From the NCBI RefSeq assembly GCF_011075055.1, contig NC_058148.1, positions 186,001-250,000 on the forward strand: 64,000 bases of DNA, written 5' to 3'. Made by a program: the position numbers and the translations under genes. Source of the stretch: Mangifera indica (lineage: Eukaryota; Streptophyta; Magnoliopsida; Sapindales; Anacardiaceae). A model generated the notes under the pieces. That model made no database searches, had not been told where the DNA came from, and saw nothing but the letters and a program-made list of their open reading frames with translations. Shown piece after piece: positions 45,540 to 58,100 of the stretch; position 1 is the stretch's first letter, and each line of letters starts with the position of its first letter.

Positions 45540-46880
45540 AATATTTTGGTTTTCTCGTTTATAGGATATATCGATTCGTATTTTTGAATTTCAGTTTTGT
45601 TTTTTCGAATTTAGCCGTTTTATGATATATCGACTCGTATTTTTCAGATTTTCGAACGATTTTTTCGATTAGTGACATTCTTATGTGTTTCAACTGATAG
45701 AGTTCAAATTTCAATTCCGTTTTTTCGATTGTTCACATTTTATGGGATTTCAACATATAGAATTCGAATTTCATTTTCATTTTTTCAAATTTCACTGTTT
45801 TATGATATATCGACTCGTATTTTTCAGATTTTCGAATGATTTTTTGATCGTTACCATTCTAGGGTATTTCAATGGTTAGAATTCAAATTTCAGTTTTGTT
45901 TTTTTGAATTTTACCTTTTTAGGATATTCCGACTCGTATTTTGAAGATTTTTGAATGATTTTTCGATTATTGACATTTTAAGGTATTTCAAAGTATAGAA
46001 TTCAAATTTCAGTTTCGTTTTTTCAGTTTTTGTCCTTTCAAGATATATCGATTCATATTTTAATATTTTCGATTGATTCTTTGATTATTAATATTCTATG
46101 GTATTTCAATGTGTAGAATTCAAATTTCATTTTTGTTTTTTCGAATTCACCGTTTTAGGATATATCGACTCGTACTTTCCAGATTTTTGAATGATTTTTT
46201 GATTGTTGACACTCTAGGATATTTAAACGTTCAAAATTTGAATTTGAATTTCGTTTTTTTGATATACGCTCTTTTACTATATATTGAGTTGTATTTTCCA
46301 GATTTTCAAACGATTTTTCGATTATTGACCTTTTAGGGTATTTCAATGTTTAGAGTTTGAATTTCAGTTTCATTTTTTTGAATTTTACCGTTTTAGGATA
46401 TATCGACTCGTATTTTGAAGATTTCTATACGATTTTTTGATTATTGACATTTTAAGGTATTTCAAAGTATAGAATTCAAATTTCAATTCCGTTTTTTCGA
46501 TTTCCGTTTTTTTTGGATATAACATTTCATTTTTCAGATTTTTGACTGATTTTTTTATTGTTAACATTCTATTGTATATCAACATATAGAATTCGAATTT
46601 TATTTTCGTTTTTTTGAATTTCACCATTTTAGGATATATCGACTCGTATTTTCTAGATTTTCAAATGATTTTTTATTTGTTGACATTTTAAGGTATTTCA
46701 ACGTTTAGAATTTGAATTTGAATTTCGTTTTTCTGATTTACGCTCTTTCAGAATATATTGACTTGTAATTTTTAAGATTTCTAAACGATTTTTCGATTGT
46801 TGATATTCTAGGGTATTTCAATGTATAGAGTTTGAATTTTAGTTTCGTTTTTTTATTTTCACCATTTTAAGATACTGAAA
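45540..46880. repeat. 119-bp satellite array in MULE 2
   Basis: The word gatatatcgactcgta or a variant recurs near 45802, 45921, 46040, 46158, 46276, 46396, 46515, 46631, 46750 and 46870, spacing 116-120 bases. Each unit has two half-units (tttcgaatttcagtttcgtttttt, then gattgttgacattctagggtatttcaa types). It lies in the first intron of the Ulp1-type gene. Confidence 0.88.
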
Positions 46881-47014
46881 TCTTATTTTTAAAATTTTGT
46901 TATTTCCTTTTTGATTATTTTCTATTTTTCATCTTTATATGTTTTTTTCGTTACTACATTTGTTTACATATTTGCTTTTTATGAATGTCTTACAAATTTT
47001 TAAAATTTTTGCAG

Positions 47015-48608
47015 GATATTTCTCGCAAAAGAAAACGTGTTGAAGGCGAGCTGCGAATCCCCGATGAGTCCAGACACTTCCGCACATATGTGATATGTCG
47101 TGCACAACGTACCGCATTATCTAGGATTACTTCTACATTGACCTCGGATTAGCTACGACTATTTGAGAGGACATGTTTTGGGTATCTCCTTCGCTTACCT
47201 GAAACCGAATTCTCGGGGATATTGGTTCATGCAATTCTACTATGATAGCTACATCGACCTTCTGTTAGAGACGAGTTTTGGTTTAGGGTTAGCGAGGTTA
47301 ATGTGAGATTTAGCCCGTTTGAGTTTGCTCTGATGACGGGCCTTTTGTTTAGTCGACGCACTAATATTTCTTCTTATATTTCTCGCTCCTCCAGATATAG
47401 GATCAGAGATACATACTTTCGAGGTTGTCCAAAGGTGGAGTATCATGACATAGAGCATGTTTTCTTGTCAAGGCCATAGGGCGATGATGATATTGACGCC
47501 GTCAAGATAGTCTTGTTGTATATTCTTCACATGATTTTATTGGGGAATGATCGACGAAAGAAGGTGTCTATGAAATATTTACAGTTGATTGATCCTCAGG
47601 ACAGGTTTAATTCCTACCCCTGGGCTGTTGCCATGTGGCAGATGAAGTACGAGTTTATGTCACAAGCGAGTGACAGAGTGTGCTCCAGACGAATGCCTAA
47701 AATACGTAAATACGACCTTTACGGATTTCCTTTCGCATTTCAGGTTAGTTTTAATTTATTGATTATATATATTAATTCGCAAAAATATGAATTGATTTAT
47801 TTAAATCGTAAATGATTATATTGCAGTATTGGATATATGAGACGCTGGACACGTTGCACGATTGGGTTGATCTTATTGATATTTATGCGTCCCCACAGCT
47901 ATTTAGGTGGCGTACACGGGACGTCCCTAGTTGGAGTCATATAGGTCGTATTTTCACTAGTCATCTGGTATGTATTCGTTAATTAATAAGTCGATTAATT
48001 CATTGAATGTTACAATTATTTTGACTTATATATCTTCATCATTAGGAGGATGTCACATTCTCGTTTCGTCCATCACCGATAAAGGAGGGTTTACCATGGT
48101 ATCCTGACATTCACAAGTACACCGGTTTATCGGATGTTGATTCCTCCTCATCATCTTTGGTTCCTCTTGCGATAGGAGACGAGGCTTCTCCAGCCTCAGG
48201 ACATTTAGATATACCTGTTGAGACTTCTAAGACACATGAGGAGCCTATTCAGCCTCCTGTTATGGAGCAACCTTTATGTCCCCCTGAAGTTTAGAGCCTA
48301 CTGACCACAGACCATCTTGGAGTGTAATTTCAAAATTATATTTAATGTTAAATGTTGTTATTATATTATAATACTGTTATATATGAAATGTCACTGATTA
48401 AATTATTATTACTATTACCTTAGGGTTGTCGCCAGGAGAGGGCACTGGTTGGCCCTTCTGTTGCATCACTTGTCCAAGCTGAGGTATGTCACTTATCGAT
48501 AAAACTTTATTTTTATGACTGTTTTGTTATTGATTAATTCATTTTATATATTCGTATAGAGTCTTCCTCATAAAGGCCTTTCGGTCAGATCTCCAATTGA
48601 TTCAGATA
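47015..48608 (+). pseudogene. Ulp1-type MULE gene, DUF1985 5' half only
   Basis: Exons at 47015-47743, 47827-47967, from about 48048 to a TAG near 48292, then about 48424-48483 and 48559-48608. Exon 1 starts ISRKRKRVEGELRIPDESR, shows FRVSEVNVRFSPFEFALMTG, the signature of DUF1985, and ends KYDLYGFPFAFQ. Later exons give WIYETLDTLHDWVDL and PWYPDIHKYTGLSDVDSSSS, overlapping the start of the MULE 1 copy. Stops: near 47150, two adjacent near 47242, one near 47478 and one near 48292. The C48 peptidase half is deleted: at about 48608 the sequence jumps to DNA equivalent to 37015-36890 of MULE 1. Confidence 0.8.
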
Positions 48609-48972
48609 TATATTCATATGTTCTTATGTATATATACATTGTATGTGCGCATGTGTATGATGTACTTTATCTGTCATTATATGTAAATATGTATTTGATT
48701 TCATTTTTAAATAATTATATGTGATTTGAGTGATGTTACTATCAACGTTAGATAAAATAAAGAAATACTCAAACAACTCATTCTAACAATATATAAAATG
48801 AAGAAATTATTTGCACTAAAGTTATTACATCACATATCAATACAATTACATATTTGAAACAATAATAAAAATACACCAGTTACATATAACTGAAGTACAA
48901 CAATGATGAATCATATAACTAACAAAACTAATTATAAGTATGTCAAGATCTTGTCCCTTTGCCTTTTTTAGA

Positions 48973-51611
48973 TTAACGTTGCAGGGCGAAGCTCGGGACG
49001 GGTGTTGGGCTTTTACATTGGGTTCGTACATGTCCTGGTTCATGACAACGACTGCAAATCCTTGGTGTAACATTTTCTCCTTGTGAAAAATGTCGATTTC
49101 TATTGAAGGGGTGACCTGTACAACGACTATCAAAGACGAAGGGTAGAATAACTATTTCTTCTGGTGAGTGCAACCAATCAGATTGGTTTCCAAAAGGATT
49201 GACAAGTTCCTGATAGATATCAGTGCAGAAGAATGGATGAACCCATGCATTAACATTCGTGAGCCTTATATGTTGTGCAACAACAATGACATGCTTACAC
49301 GGAATACGTGAAAGCTGAAACTTTCTACACGTACAAGACATTTCACCAAAGTCCATAATACCCATAAATCTACCAAAACTAACAACCTGATACTGAGTAG
49401 GTGTAATCGATCGAACCTCTAGGTGTGCAGACTTTGACAGACGACTACTGATCTTCTCCTCCGCCCAAGGGGTGACAAAGTTAGGATATTCATCTGTAAT
49501 TTGAAAAAATATTAACAACACATTTGGTAATAACCAAAACTAAGGGGAAAAAGTACATGAGAAAAAACTTTTAATTATTAACGATTTGATACTTACTTGC
49601 ATGGTTTTTCCTCTTGTAAAACCATCACTGCGCGGTATCACGAATGAACTCAATGAGCATTGTGATAGGTAGGGCCCGTGCATATCTAACAAGGGCATTA
49701 AATGACTCAGCAATATTAGTTGTTATGTTGTTGTATCGATGTCCCAGAAAGTATGCTCTACTCCAATGCTCTACTCCAATGCTCAAATCCGACATCATGT
49801 AGATAAGCTCTAGCTCGATGGTTCATCGAGTCAAGAGATTGCATCATCGCCCTAAATTATGCTTCTGTGTATGATTTTACGACCTTCTAATATGCATCCG
49901 CAACCTATAAGGTGGTAAAAAATATGAGAATTGATTATAATCAAAATGTATGAAAAAGATAAACTGTTACAAATTTTATTACTTGTTTAAACACTATACC
50001 TTTGAGTCTCGTTTATACTTTGCCCGCATGTTACACAGAAGATGATGACAACAACATTCATGGTGGACATCTGGAAAGACTTCAGCCATTGCCGAGTATA
50101 TAACATGATATCGATCTGAGATTATTGCCAGCTTAAAAAAGTCATGGATGCATTCTTTAATCCTCATGAGAAACCAACACTACGTGTCGTGATCTTCTTT
50201 TTTGCTAACACCGAAACCAATGGGATATATCTGGTTATTATAGTTAAGAGCCACCGCAATGAATAAATGTCCTCAATATTGACCTTTAAGGAAAACAACG
50301 TCGATTCAAATAACAGAGTAGAGATATTTTCTAAATGCACGAACAGAACATTCTAATGCCATGAAAAAATTCTTAAATCGATGCTCATCATCCATTTCAA
50401 TAGCAGTAACGGTGCTCGGATTAGTACGTTGTAGATTGTAGCAATAATCTGGTAAAAACATAAATGATTCCTCCGGTGAGCCCCTCAATGAATTTATAGC
50501 CCAGTTTCTTGCCCACCATGCCTGTGAATATGAAATATCAATTTTATATTGATTGGCGATGTCCATAATTATTTCCTTAGGCCGATAAATTCGATCAATC
50601 ATCATAAATTTTGACCTTATTAATTGACCTAAAGCTCGACCCCAGCTTATCTGTGATGTGGCATGATTTGATCAACTGAACATGTGTGGGTAGGATTCAT
50701 ACAGTTGATTTGAAACACTTCACTGACTTTGGACTTGGTTGCATGTATATACCACTCACAATTTTTAGCCTTGCACTTAATTTCCAATTGTTTCTTGTCA
50801 GACTTTTTGACCATGAATTGAAATCCTTTAAGTAAGGCAAATTGCTTCACAGTGTCTTTCAATCGAACTTTATTATGGAAAATATCACCAACTTTTATAC
50901 CATTCTCCTCTCGGATCGATCTGGAATTACCTGATGATGTTGATGGCTGTGGAGAAAAATCAGGAAGCCACCTAAATGGATTAGTGGGGACATTGTCAAA
51001 AAATGGCCCAGAATAATTTTCATCACCTGAAATAAGATCTTCAAGCTACAAACTATCCTTACCCTTGGTAACTGATATCATATACTCAGGCTCTACATCT
51101 TCAGAAGGAATATCGAGCATATCATTTCCATCAAAGTCACCCTAATTGGGAACTCTATCTTTTTCTCCATGAGCCCATGAGTTTGTACTGTATAATGGGT
51201 TATTACTGAAATCAATCAAGTTTTTCAAATCGTATTTTTTTTTACCCCACTAATTTCTTCTTCTTCTTCATCTTCATCTTCTTCCTCCTGCCCTTCAATT
51301 GGGGTACATGTAACAAAAACAGGAATACCTTTCTGTAAGTACTAAGACATATCAATAAGACCCTGAACATCTTCATCATTTTGGATCTATACGGGGCAGT
51401 CGAACTCAATTTTTCTTGGCTTCATTGATAGTTAAAGGTAGTTTTTCATTGGATCAATACCGCAAGACTCTTTCAAAAGCTCAATAAATCCCTCAAATGT
51501 TGTTCCATAAGGAATTTTAATCAATTTTTTGGATCCTTTAACATATTTCATTGTGTTGTTGTCACCTTGAATCCATTCTCCTTGGTAACGAATCGATGCA
51601 TAATCATCCAT
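48973..51611 (-). pseudogene. MuDR-type transposase, MULE 2 (inactivated)
   Basis: Minus strand from MDDYASIRYQGEW (51611). Pieces: the MuDR domain near 50862-50647 (LKDTVKQFALLKGFQF, CEWYIHATKS), 50605-50306 (IYRPKEIIMDIANQYKI), the catalytic core with ISDRYHVIYSAMAEV (second Asp kept) near 50115, and an uninterrupted C-terminal exon to 48973 with SWIM finger CTCRKFQLSRIPCKHVI and an intact CCHC knuckle CSRCHEPGHVRTQC. Stops and shifts lie in the N-terminal half and in the first catalytic segment near 50280. Better preserved at its C terminus than MULE 1. Confidence 0.87.
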
Positions 51612-51729
51612 TTTAATTATCAATCCTATAATGACAAGTTTTTGAAAATAATTATTCATTTATAACAAAAAATCTATAATAACTATGTAAAACAGTCTTA
51701 TAATTATTAATATCAAAAAACCTTTCATA

Positions 51730-52690
51730 TTTTTCTAATATTTCATTTAACCCTTTATAATTATTTAACAATTTATATAACACCCTCGTATGTTATCTTG
51801 TATCAAAATGTATCTATCTGTTCTTAATGTTCCATTTAAAACGTTTTTACAATGTTTACTATTAAAATACCCCCTATATTTTTTTTAAAATTTCATTTAA
51901 CCTCCTATAATTATTTAATAGTTTATTAAACATCCTTGTATAATATCTTGTATCAAAACGTATCTATCTATTTTTAATATTTCATTAAAAACGTTTTTAT
52001 AATGTTTAATATCAAAATACCCCCTATATTTTTAAACATTTATTACCCCCCACACTCACATAATATTTCATTTAATACCCTCGTATGTTTTTTATTATCA
52101 AAATACATCTATGCATTCTCAACATGTTTTTAAATCCTTCATGATATTATGAATTATCAAAATACCCCTATGTTTTTCTTAATATTTCATGTAACCCCCT
52201 ATAATTATATAAACTTTCATTCAACACCATTTTATGTTCTCTTGTATTAAAAAACATCTATCTACTCTTAACCTATTATTTAAACCCTTCATGTATTATG
52301 TAATTTCAAAATACCTCATATATTTTTTAATTATTTTTTTACCCCCTACAATTACCTAACATTGCATTTACCACCCTTTTATGTTGTCTCATATCAAAAT
52401 ACATCTATCTATTCCTAAAATTTCATTTATAATGCTCTTACAATGTTTACTATCAAAATGCCCCCCATATTTTTATAAAATTTTATTTGACCCCTCATAA
52501 TTATCTCTTTTTTTATTTAACACCTTTGTATGTTGTCTTGTGTCAAAATATACCTATCTATTCTTAAAATGTTATTTAAATCTTTTATATATTGTATAAT
52601 ATCAAAATATCCCCCATATTTATCTAACATGACATTTAACCTCTATATTATTATCTAATATTCAAGTACCCCCTTTATATGACATATAAA
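51730..52690. repeat. About 150-bp tandem array in the MULE 2 5' region
   Basis: The phrase 'atcaaaa-tacatctatct(at)tcttaa' recurs near 51805, 51955, 52100, 52250, 52400 and 52547, roughly every 145-150 bases, alternating with 'aaaatacccc(c)tatattttt' and 'catttaaccccctataattat'. MULE 1 has only one or two such units (33290-33460, 33720-33860). Confidence 0.7.
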
Positions 52691-53057
52691 TTAGATTTAA
52701 CAAATAGAATTAAGTTTTTAGGTTAAAATTCGTATAAATATCTTTTTCTCATGAATAGTCTTTTTTCGAGTCGAATTCAGAAATACAAACTTCTTCCATT
52801 TGAACAAACCCGTACTAATTGATATTGAATAAAAATGAGAGTAAGAGTGAGTGTTTGAGTGATATGAGAAGTGTGTGTAACGAGAGTGAGTGAGAGACGT
52901 TTATGTAGATGTGGGGAAGGGTAATTTTGACATTTTAAAAAAAGTTTAGGACATTTTTGCTTAGGAATAGAGAATTTGGGTATTTTTGCTTAAGAATAGT
53001 GAATTTGGGCATTTTTGCTTAATAGAGGGGTATTTTGGCCATGTATTAAAATTTCCC

Positions 53058-55036
53058 AAAAAAATAAAAGAACATTTGGGTTGTGTGGCTTGGTGTGGTG
53101 CATCCCAGACTAATCAATGACCGAGACTTGGTTTTGAGTCGTAACGATTCTATTTGCAAAATTATGTCAGCATTAGCGTAGTTTATAAATCCAAAATGAA
53201 TTTAACCCCAAAGAGGCTGTTTGGTTTTTGGTAAACAAAGATCATTTAGGTAATTTTGATTTTATTATGATTATATTTTAATTTATTAGTTTTTTATGAT
53301 AAAAATAATTATATTTTTAATTAATATATTAAGTAATATAAAATATATTTTAAAATAATTATATTTAAAGAGTATTTAATATATTAATATTTTTTTATTA
53401 ATTTTAATCAAATACAATAATTATTTATATTTATCAAATTTTATCAAATACGATAATAATTTATATCTAATAATCTTCTATTTTTAAGATATTTTAATTT
53501 TGATAATAAAATATTATTCAAACTAAACATTTACTAAAAAACTTAAAAGACTTTTAATTATCAGCCTTGATCAAACTGGGCACTGTGTTAAATACTATGA
53601 TCATATTATGCAGCTTGACATTTAAATGTGACCATCTAATAGCATTATGTTTATTTATTTATTTTTTGATTCTGGGCTTGTAATAGCATTGTTTTCAGAG
53701 GCGGTGAATGGTTGTTGGTCATAGTGGTTAGTGATCCCATAATAAAATGCACGGCATAGCTAAAACAATAAATAATTAGCTACGCAATTAATTTACATAT
53801 AAGTTGACCTAAAGTATGAGCAGAATTTCACCTATCCAAAATAATTGAAAAGAGTGACTTTTGATAGTTTTAGTTATTTTCTACCATGTATCTTAATATG
53901 TAATTCTCGTTTTCTATTATTATAATATTACTTCTATCTCTATCATAGATAATGTTTGATTTGAACCAAACTTGAATTCAATTTGAATAAATCTGAAATG
54001 AGTTAACTTTAAATTAGTTAGAACCTGCAACTTCAATATTTTTGAGTTTAAGTTTGAGCTTTAAAGTGTTTAGCTCGTTACGCTTACTAACTAAAAATTT
54101 TGATACAAAATGACGTCGTTTTGATCAATATATATTAAAAAGACATTATTTTAATAATAAGTTAGTTAAAAGTTTGAGTTCGAATTAAACTCAAACTTGA
54201 AACGAGCTGAACTCAAATTTATTTGAAGTAAATTCGAGTTTAAATTTAATTATATGCAAATCAAGACGAATTTAAATTTGATTCGACTCCGAACTAATCC
54301 TAATCATAGACATCAATTAAGTTGTACAATTATCTCTTATTTTAACTATATTCTGCTTAGTGATGAAGGTTAATTGTATTTTTATATTGTTACTCCATCA
54401 AATTTTCACTAGAAAATAATATTTACTTATTTTATTAATATTTTGGTTTATTATTTTTTTAAGACTATTAAAACATTTTTGATATAGTTTAATAAGTTAT
54501 TGAATATAGAAAACTTAATTAAGAAATTAAAATATTAATACTAAAATTTGATTCAAAATCAAATAATCAATTGATTATTTGATAATTTTGGTCTAATTAT
54601 AAATTAATTAATATATAATCGGTCAGCTTTGATTTAAAATTTTGATAAAATCAAAAATTCAATTCGATTTATAAAATTGGTTAACTTATTTTGGACACCC
54701 CACTAGATAAACTATATAACATAACATTGGATTTAACCATCAACAGAAAATGGTGGATAAGTGAATATTTGATAAATGTTTGGTTAAAAAATAATACCAT
54801 TCAAATTTGTGGTCATTTCAGAGTTGTTAAACTTAATTACGAGTTTACGGCGGTTGACAATGTTATTTCCACCAGAATGAGGGTTAGGGGACAATTTCCC
54901 AAACGATCGGGTGACTTTTAATTACATAAAACATACGAGGTTCAGCTGAAATCAAAACTGCCATTAACCGTGTCAACCTTTTTATCAGATGAAATTACAA
55001 GTTAGCCCCTAAAAAATTCAAAAGATCTCCCATAGC
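53058..55036. other. Intergenic stretch before the chromomethylase gene
   Basis: AT-rich DNA containing the degenerate repeat at 53950-54310. A 76-codon frame at 54691-54921 has no known domain. From about 54930 it is the chromomethylase promoter region. Confidence 0.4.
53950..54310. repeat. Degenerate copy of the GAGCTCGAGC-type repeat
   Basis: Dense 'ttgaattc', 'cgagtt' and 'aactcaaa' words flank a core aaaatgacgtcgttttgatc (54108-54127), almost a perfect palindrome. Same plan as 43995-44345. Confidence 0.55.
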
Positions 55037-55045
55037 TTTCCCGCC
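55037..55045 (+). promoter_or_regulatory. Putative E2F site of the chromomethylase gene
   Basis: TTTCCCGCC, a consensus E2F/DP site, lies 106 bases before the ATG, upstream of a possible TATA-like ttataatatttt (55066). DNA methyltransferase genes are often S-phase expressed. In the broken copy the alignable bases read TTTCCC then TTAAAC, so the GC core is lost. Binding is inferred, not shown. Confidence 0.5.
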
Positions 55046-55150
55046 CATCTCAGAAATTAAAAAATTTATAATATTTTAAAACACCCCTTCTTCAAACCCG
55101 GAAAAACCCTCAACACTTCCCTCCGTCTTCCTTAAACCCTAAACAAAAAA

Positions 55151-58100
55151 ATGGGTCGACCCGTGAAACGGACGACCCGAGAGAAGCCCATGGAGGAGAC
55201 TGATGATCCGGTTTCCAGTGCGTCACCGCCATCTAAGAAAGCAAAGCAGCAAGACGGCGATGTGGTGGAGTTGTTGAACAAGGAGAAAAAGAAGACCCGA
55301 AAGAACAAACCCGACTCCGAACTCTCCCTCGTCGGTCCGCCCGTTCCTGCTTCTGAAGCTCTGAAGAAATGGCCGAGCAGATACACTTACAAAAGCTCTT
55401 CAAAGGTTAAACTGATTTTTTATTTTTATTTTTATGTTCGGAAATGTTTTTGCTTTGGAGATTCTGACTTCATTTTTTAAAATTTTTTTGGCTTTTCTAG
55501 AAGAAGAACGGAGCTCCCGCAGAGACTGCTACTAGTCGGTGAGATTTATAAGTATTTATTTTATTTGCATTCAATTGATCACGGATACAAGGTCTTTTTA
55601 AAGTTATTTTTTAATCCATTAGGAAAAAAATGGCTTTTCATGGAACACTTCCAGATAATATCCAAAGTGATTCTGATTCTTTGTCTTGAAAAGTTACTTT
55701 ATGCTTCTGAAGAAGTGTTTAATTGATATTCATCTAGAAAGTATACTTATGTTGAAGGATGATGACAACTTTTCAAAGGCTTCAAGACTAAATTTTTAAA
55801 ATCATACCCAGTTATTAACTTTTCCTTTTTTAGTAACTTATACAGATTGATGTGCTTGAATATAGTTCAAAGCAATAAGATCAAATAATCACATTAGTAT
55901 TTATCACTTTGTATAGATAAGTTATTAGGAAAAGTGAGTAATCTTAGTATTATTCAAATTTTTTAAGACAATCTATATGTACTAACAATGAGTATTAATT
56001 TATGTAGTAAGGATTGCATATCATCATGTGATTGTTTATTATTTTATTTTTAATTAAAATTACTCAATCACATGTTGATACATTATTGTCATTACATGAA
56101 TTATTAGTATTCATTGTTAGTACATATAGTTTTGTTAAATTTTTATAGTCTTTTTTAATGTTTAAGGAAATTTTACTTTTATAAATTACTTCCAAACACA
56201 CCTCAATTGGGCTTCTTACCATTCATATTTGTGAATTATTCATAATATCATTGTGTTGATATTTGTGTTCTGGGTATAGTGGATCAAATGAAGAGGAAGA
56301 AGTTCAGCAGGCAAAGTGCCATTACACTAGAGCTTTAATAGATGGCTGTGTGTACAATTTAGGTGACAATGCTTATGTCAAGGTAACTTCTTAATTCTTT
56401 ATCTTCCTTTCATTGAAAGTGTTTCTCAGTTCATATATTGATTATTGCTTAATTTTCAGGCTGAGGATGGAAAACTTGATTATATTGCTAGAATCATTGA
56501 GTTGTTTGAAGGTACTGATGGGGAGCTATACTTTACTGCTCAATGGTTTTATAGAGCAGATGACACAGTAAGATTATTCAGATTATTCCATATTTTTTTA
56601 CTCATGGCTTTACACTCTGTTTGGTGTATTGAACATGCAAATTTTGGTCATTTCTAGGTCATCAAGGACCATGCTAACCTTGTTGACAAAAGGAGAGTGT
56701 TTCTGTCAGATGTTAAAGATGACAATCCACTGAATTGTATTGTGTCTAAAGTAAACATTGCTCAAGTTGCCCCAAATGTGAGAGTATTGCCTTGTGCTTT
56801 CTTTAATTATTTTCTCCATTTTATGGTTCAATTGATGCATTCTTTTCGATATAAAGGATAGTAATTAGTTCACTTCACATTTCAGGTGGACTTGAAGGCA
56901 AAGGAGGAAAAAATTCCTCCCTGTGACTTGTATTGTGACATGAAATACTCATTGCCTTACTTGACTTTTTCAAACATAATCACAGGTAATTTGTTTTGCT
57001 CCTACAGTATTTTTTTTTTCAGCTCAATTAATTGATGTTATTTGGTTTCTTAACTCAGAAATTGATAAAAGAGATAGTGATACATCAACTATTTCAAGTG
57101 AGAGTAGTTCGGACAACACCACTGGTAATTCTGAGATGCGTTTGCTGGACTTGTATGCTGGTTGTGGTGCCATGTCCACTGGTTTGTGTATTGGTGCGTC
57201 ATTATCTGGAGTAAAATTAGTAACTGTAAGTAAATAATTGATCCTGATGATATTTCCATCAGCTTTTAGTGAATGGATCTGCATTATGTCATTATCGAAG
57301 ATATTACTTTTAAATGAATTGGAAGCATGTTTATTCTTTTTGTGTTTAATGTAGAGGTGGGCTGTTGACATAAATGCTGCTGCATGTAAAAGTTTGAAAT
57401 ACAATCATCCTGAGACTCAGGTATAGTGTCCTTCTAAATGAGTACTCTTAATTGTTCATATGCTGAGGATTTGTTCGGTTAAGTCTGATATCTCATTAAA
57501 ATATAATTTTTGTATGAGTAGGTGAGGAATGAAGCAGCGGAAGATTTTTTATCTTTACTAAAGGAATGGGAAAAGTTGTGTCAGCAATTCTCATTGTTTG
57601 GTTCAGACAATGAGCCAGAGCAGAGTTTGAACTCAGTTAGCAAAGAAGAAGAAGAAGATGATGAAGAAGAAAATGATAGAGCCTCCAATGTTTCTGATGA
57701 AGAATTTGAAGTGGAAAGGTTATTAGCTGTTTGTTATGGTGATCCTAACAAAGTGAAGAAACCTGGAGTGTATTTTAAGGTATTCTATATTTCATTTGGA
57801 AAATTTTGGCCACATGTCACATTTGTTCAATATTCTTTGTTTACTAAGCTCTCTATAGTGCATATTTCATTACTGGTCAAACTTTTCTGAATATGTTATT
57901 CACTTTTTTCTTGAAATGTTTGTTTTCTAGTTTGAATAATTGTGGCGTTTCCTTCATTAGTATTGTTGCATTATTTTGCAAATTTATGGCATTGCTTCAT
58001 TTGAGTTTTGTCTAATCAAAATTTATATAAATGTAATGGAGCTAGATAACTAGAATTTGACAACTATCCATAGTCAATAGATACTCTTTAGTTGTCTTCC

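Larger units (their letters stand above)
44576..53057 (-). mobile_element. MULE 2: inverted relative of MULE 1
   Basis: Collinear with MULE 1 but reversed: transposase on the minus strand (51611-48973), Ulp1-type gene on the plus strand (47015-48608). The right end, ...TTTTGGCC-atgtattaaaATTTCCC, is the complement of a GGGAAATTTTAATA terminus and is followed by TTTAAGCAAAAAT-type subterminal words. The left end starts GGGCCAAAATTAAGAGGG, matching 41930-41955 of MULE 1 inverted, but about 18 terminal bases are not matched. No convincing 9-bp duplication was found. Confidence 0.8.

Noticed and set aside
54691..54921. 76-codon frame upstream of the chromomethylase gene as an upstream exon
   Set aside because: No splice linkage gives an open frame into exon 1, and exon 1 has a good ATG with its own leader.
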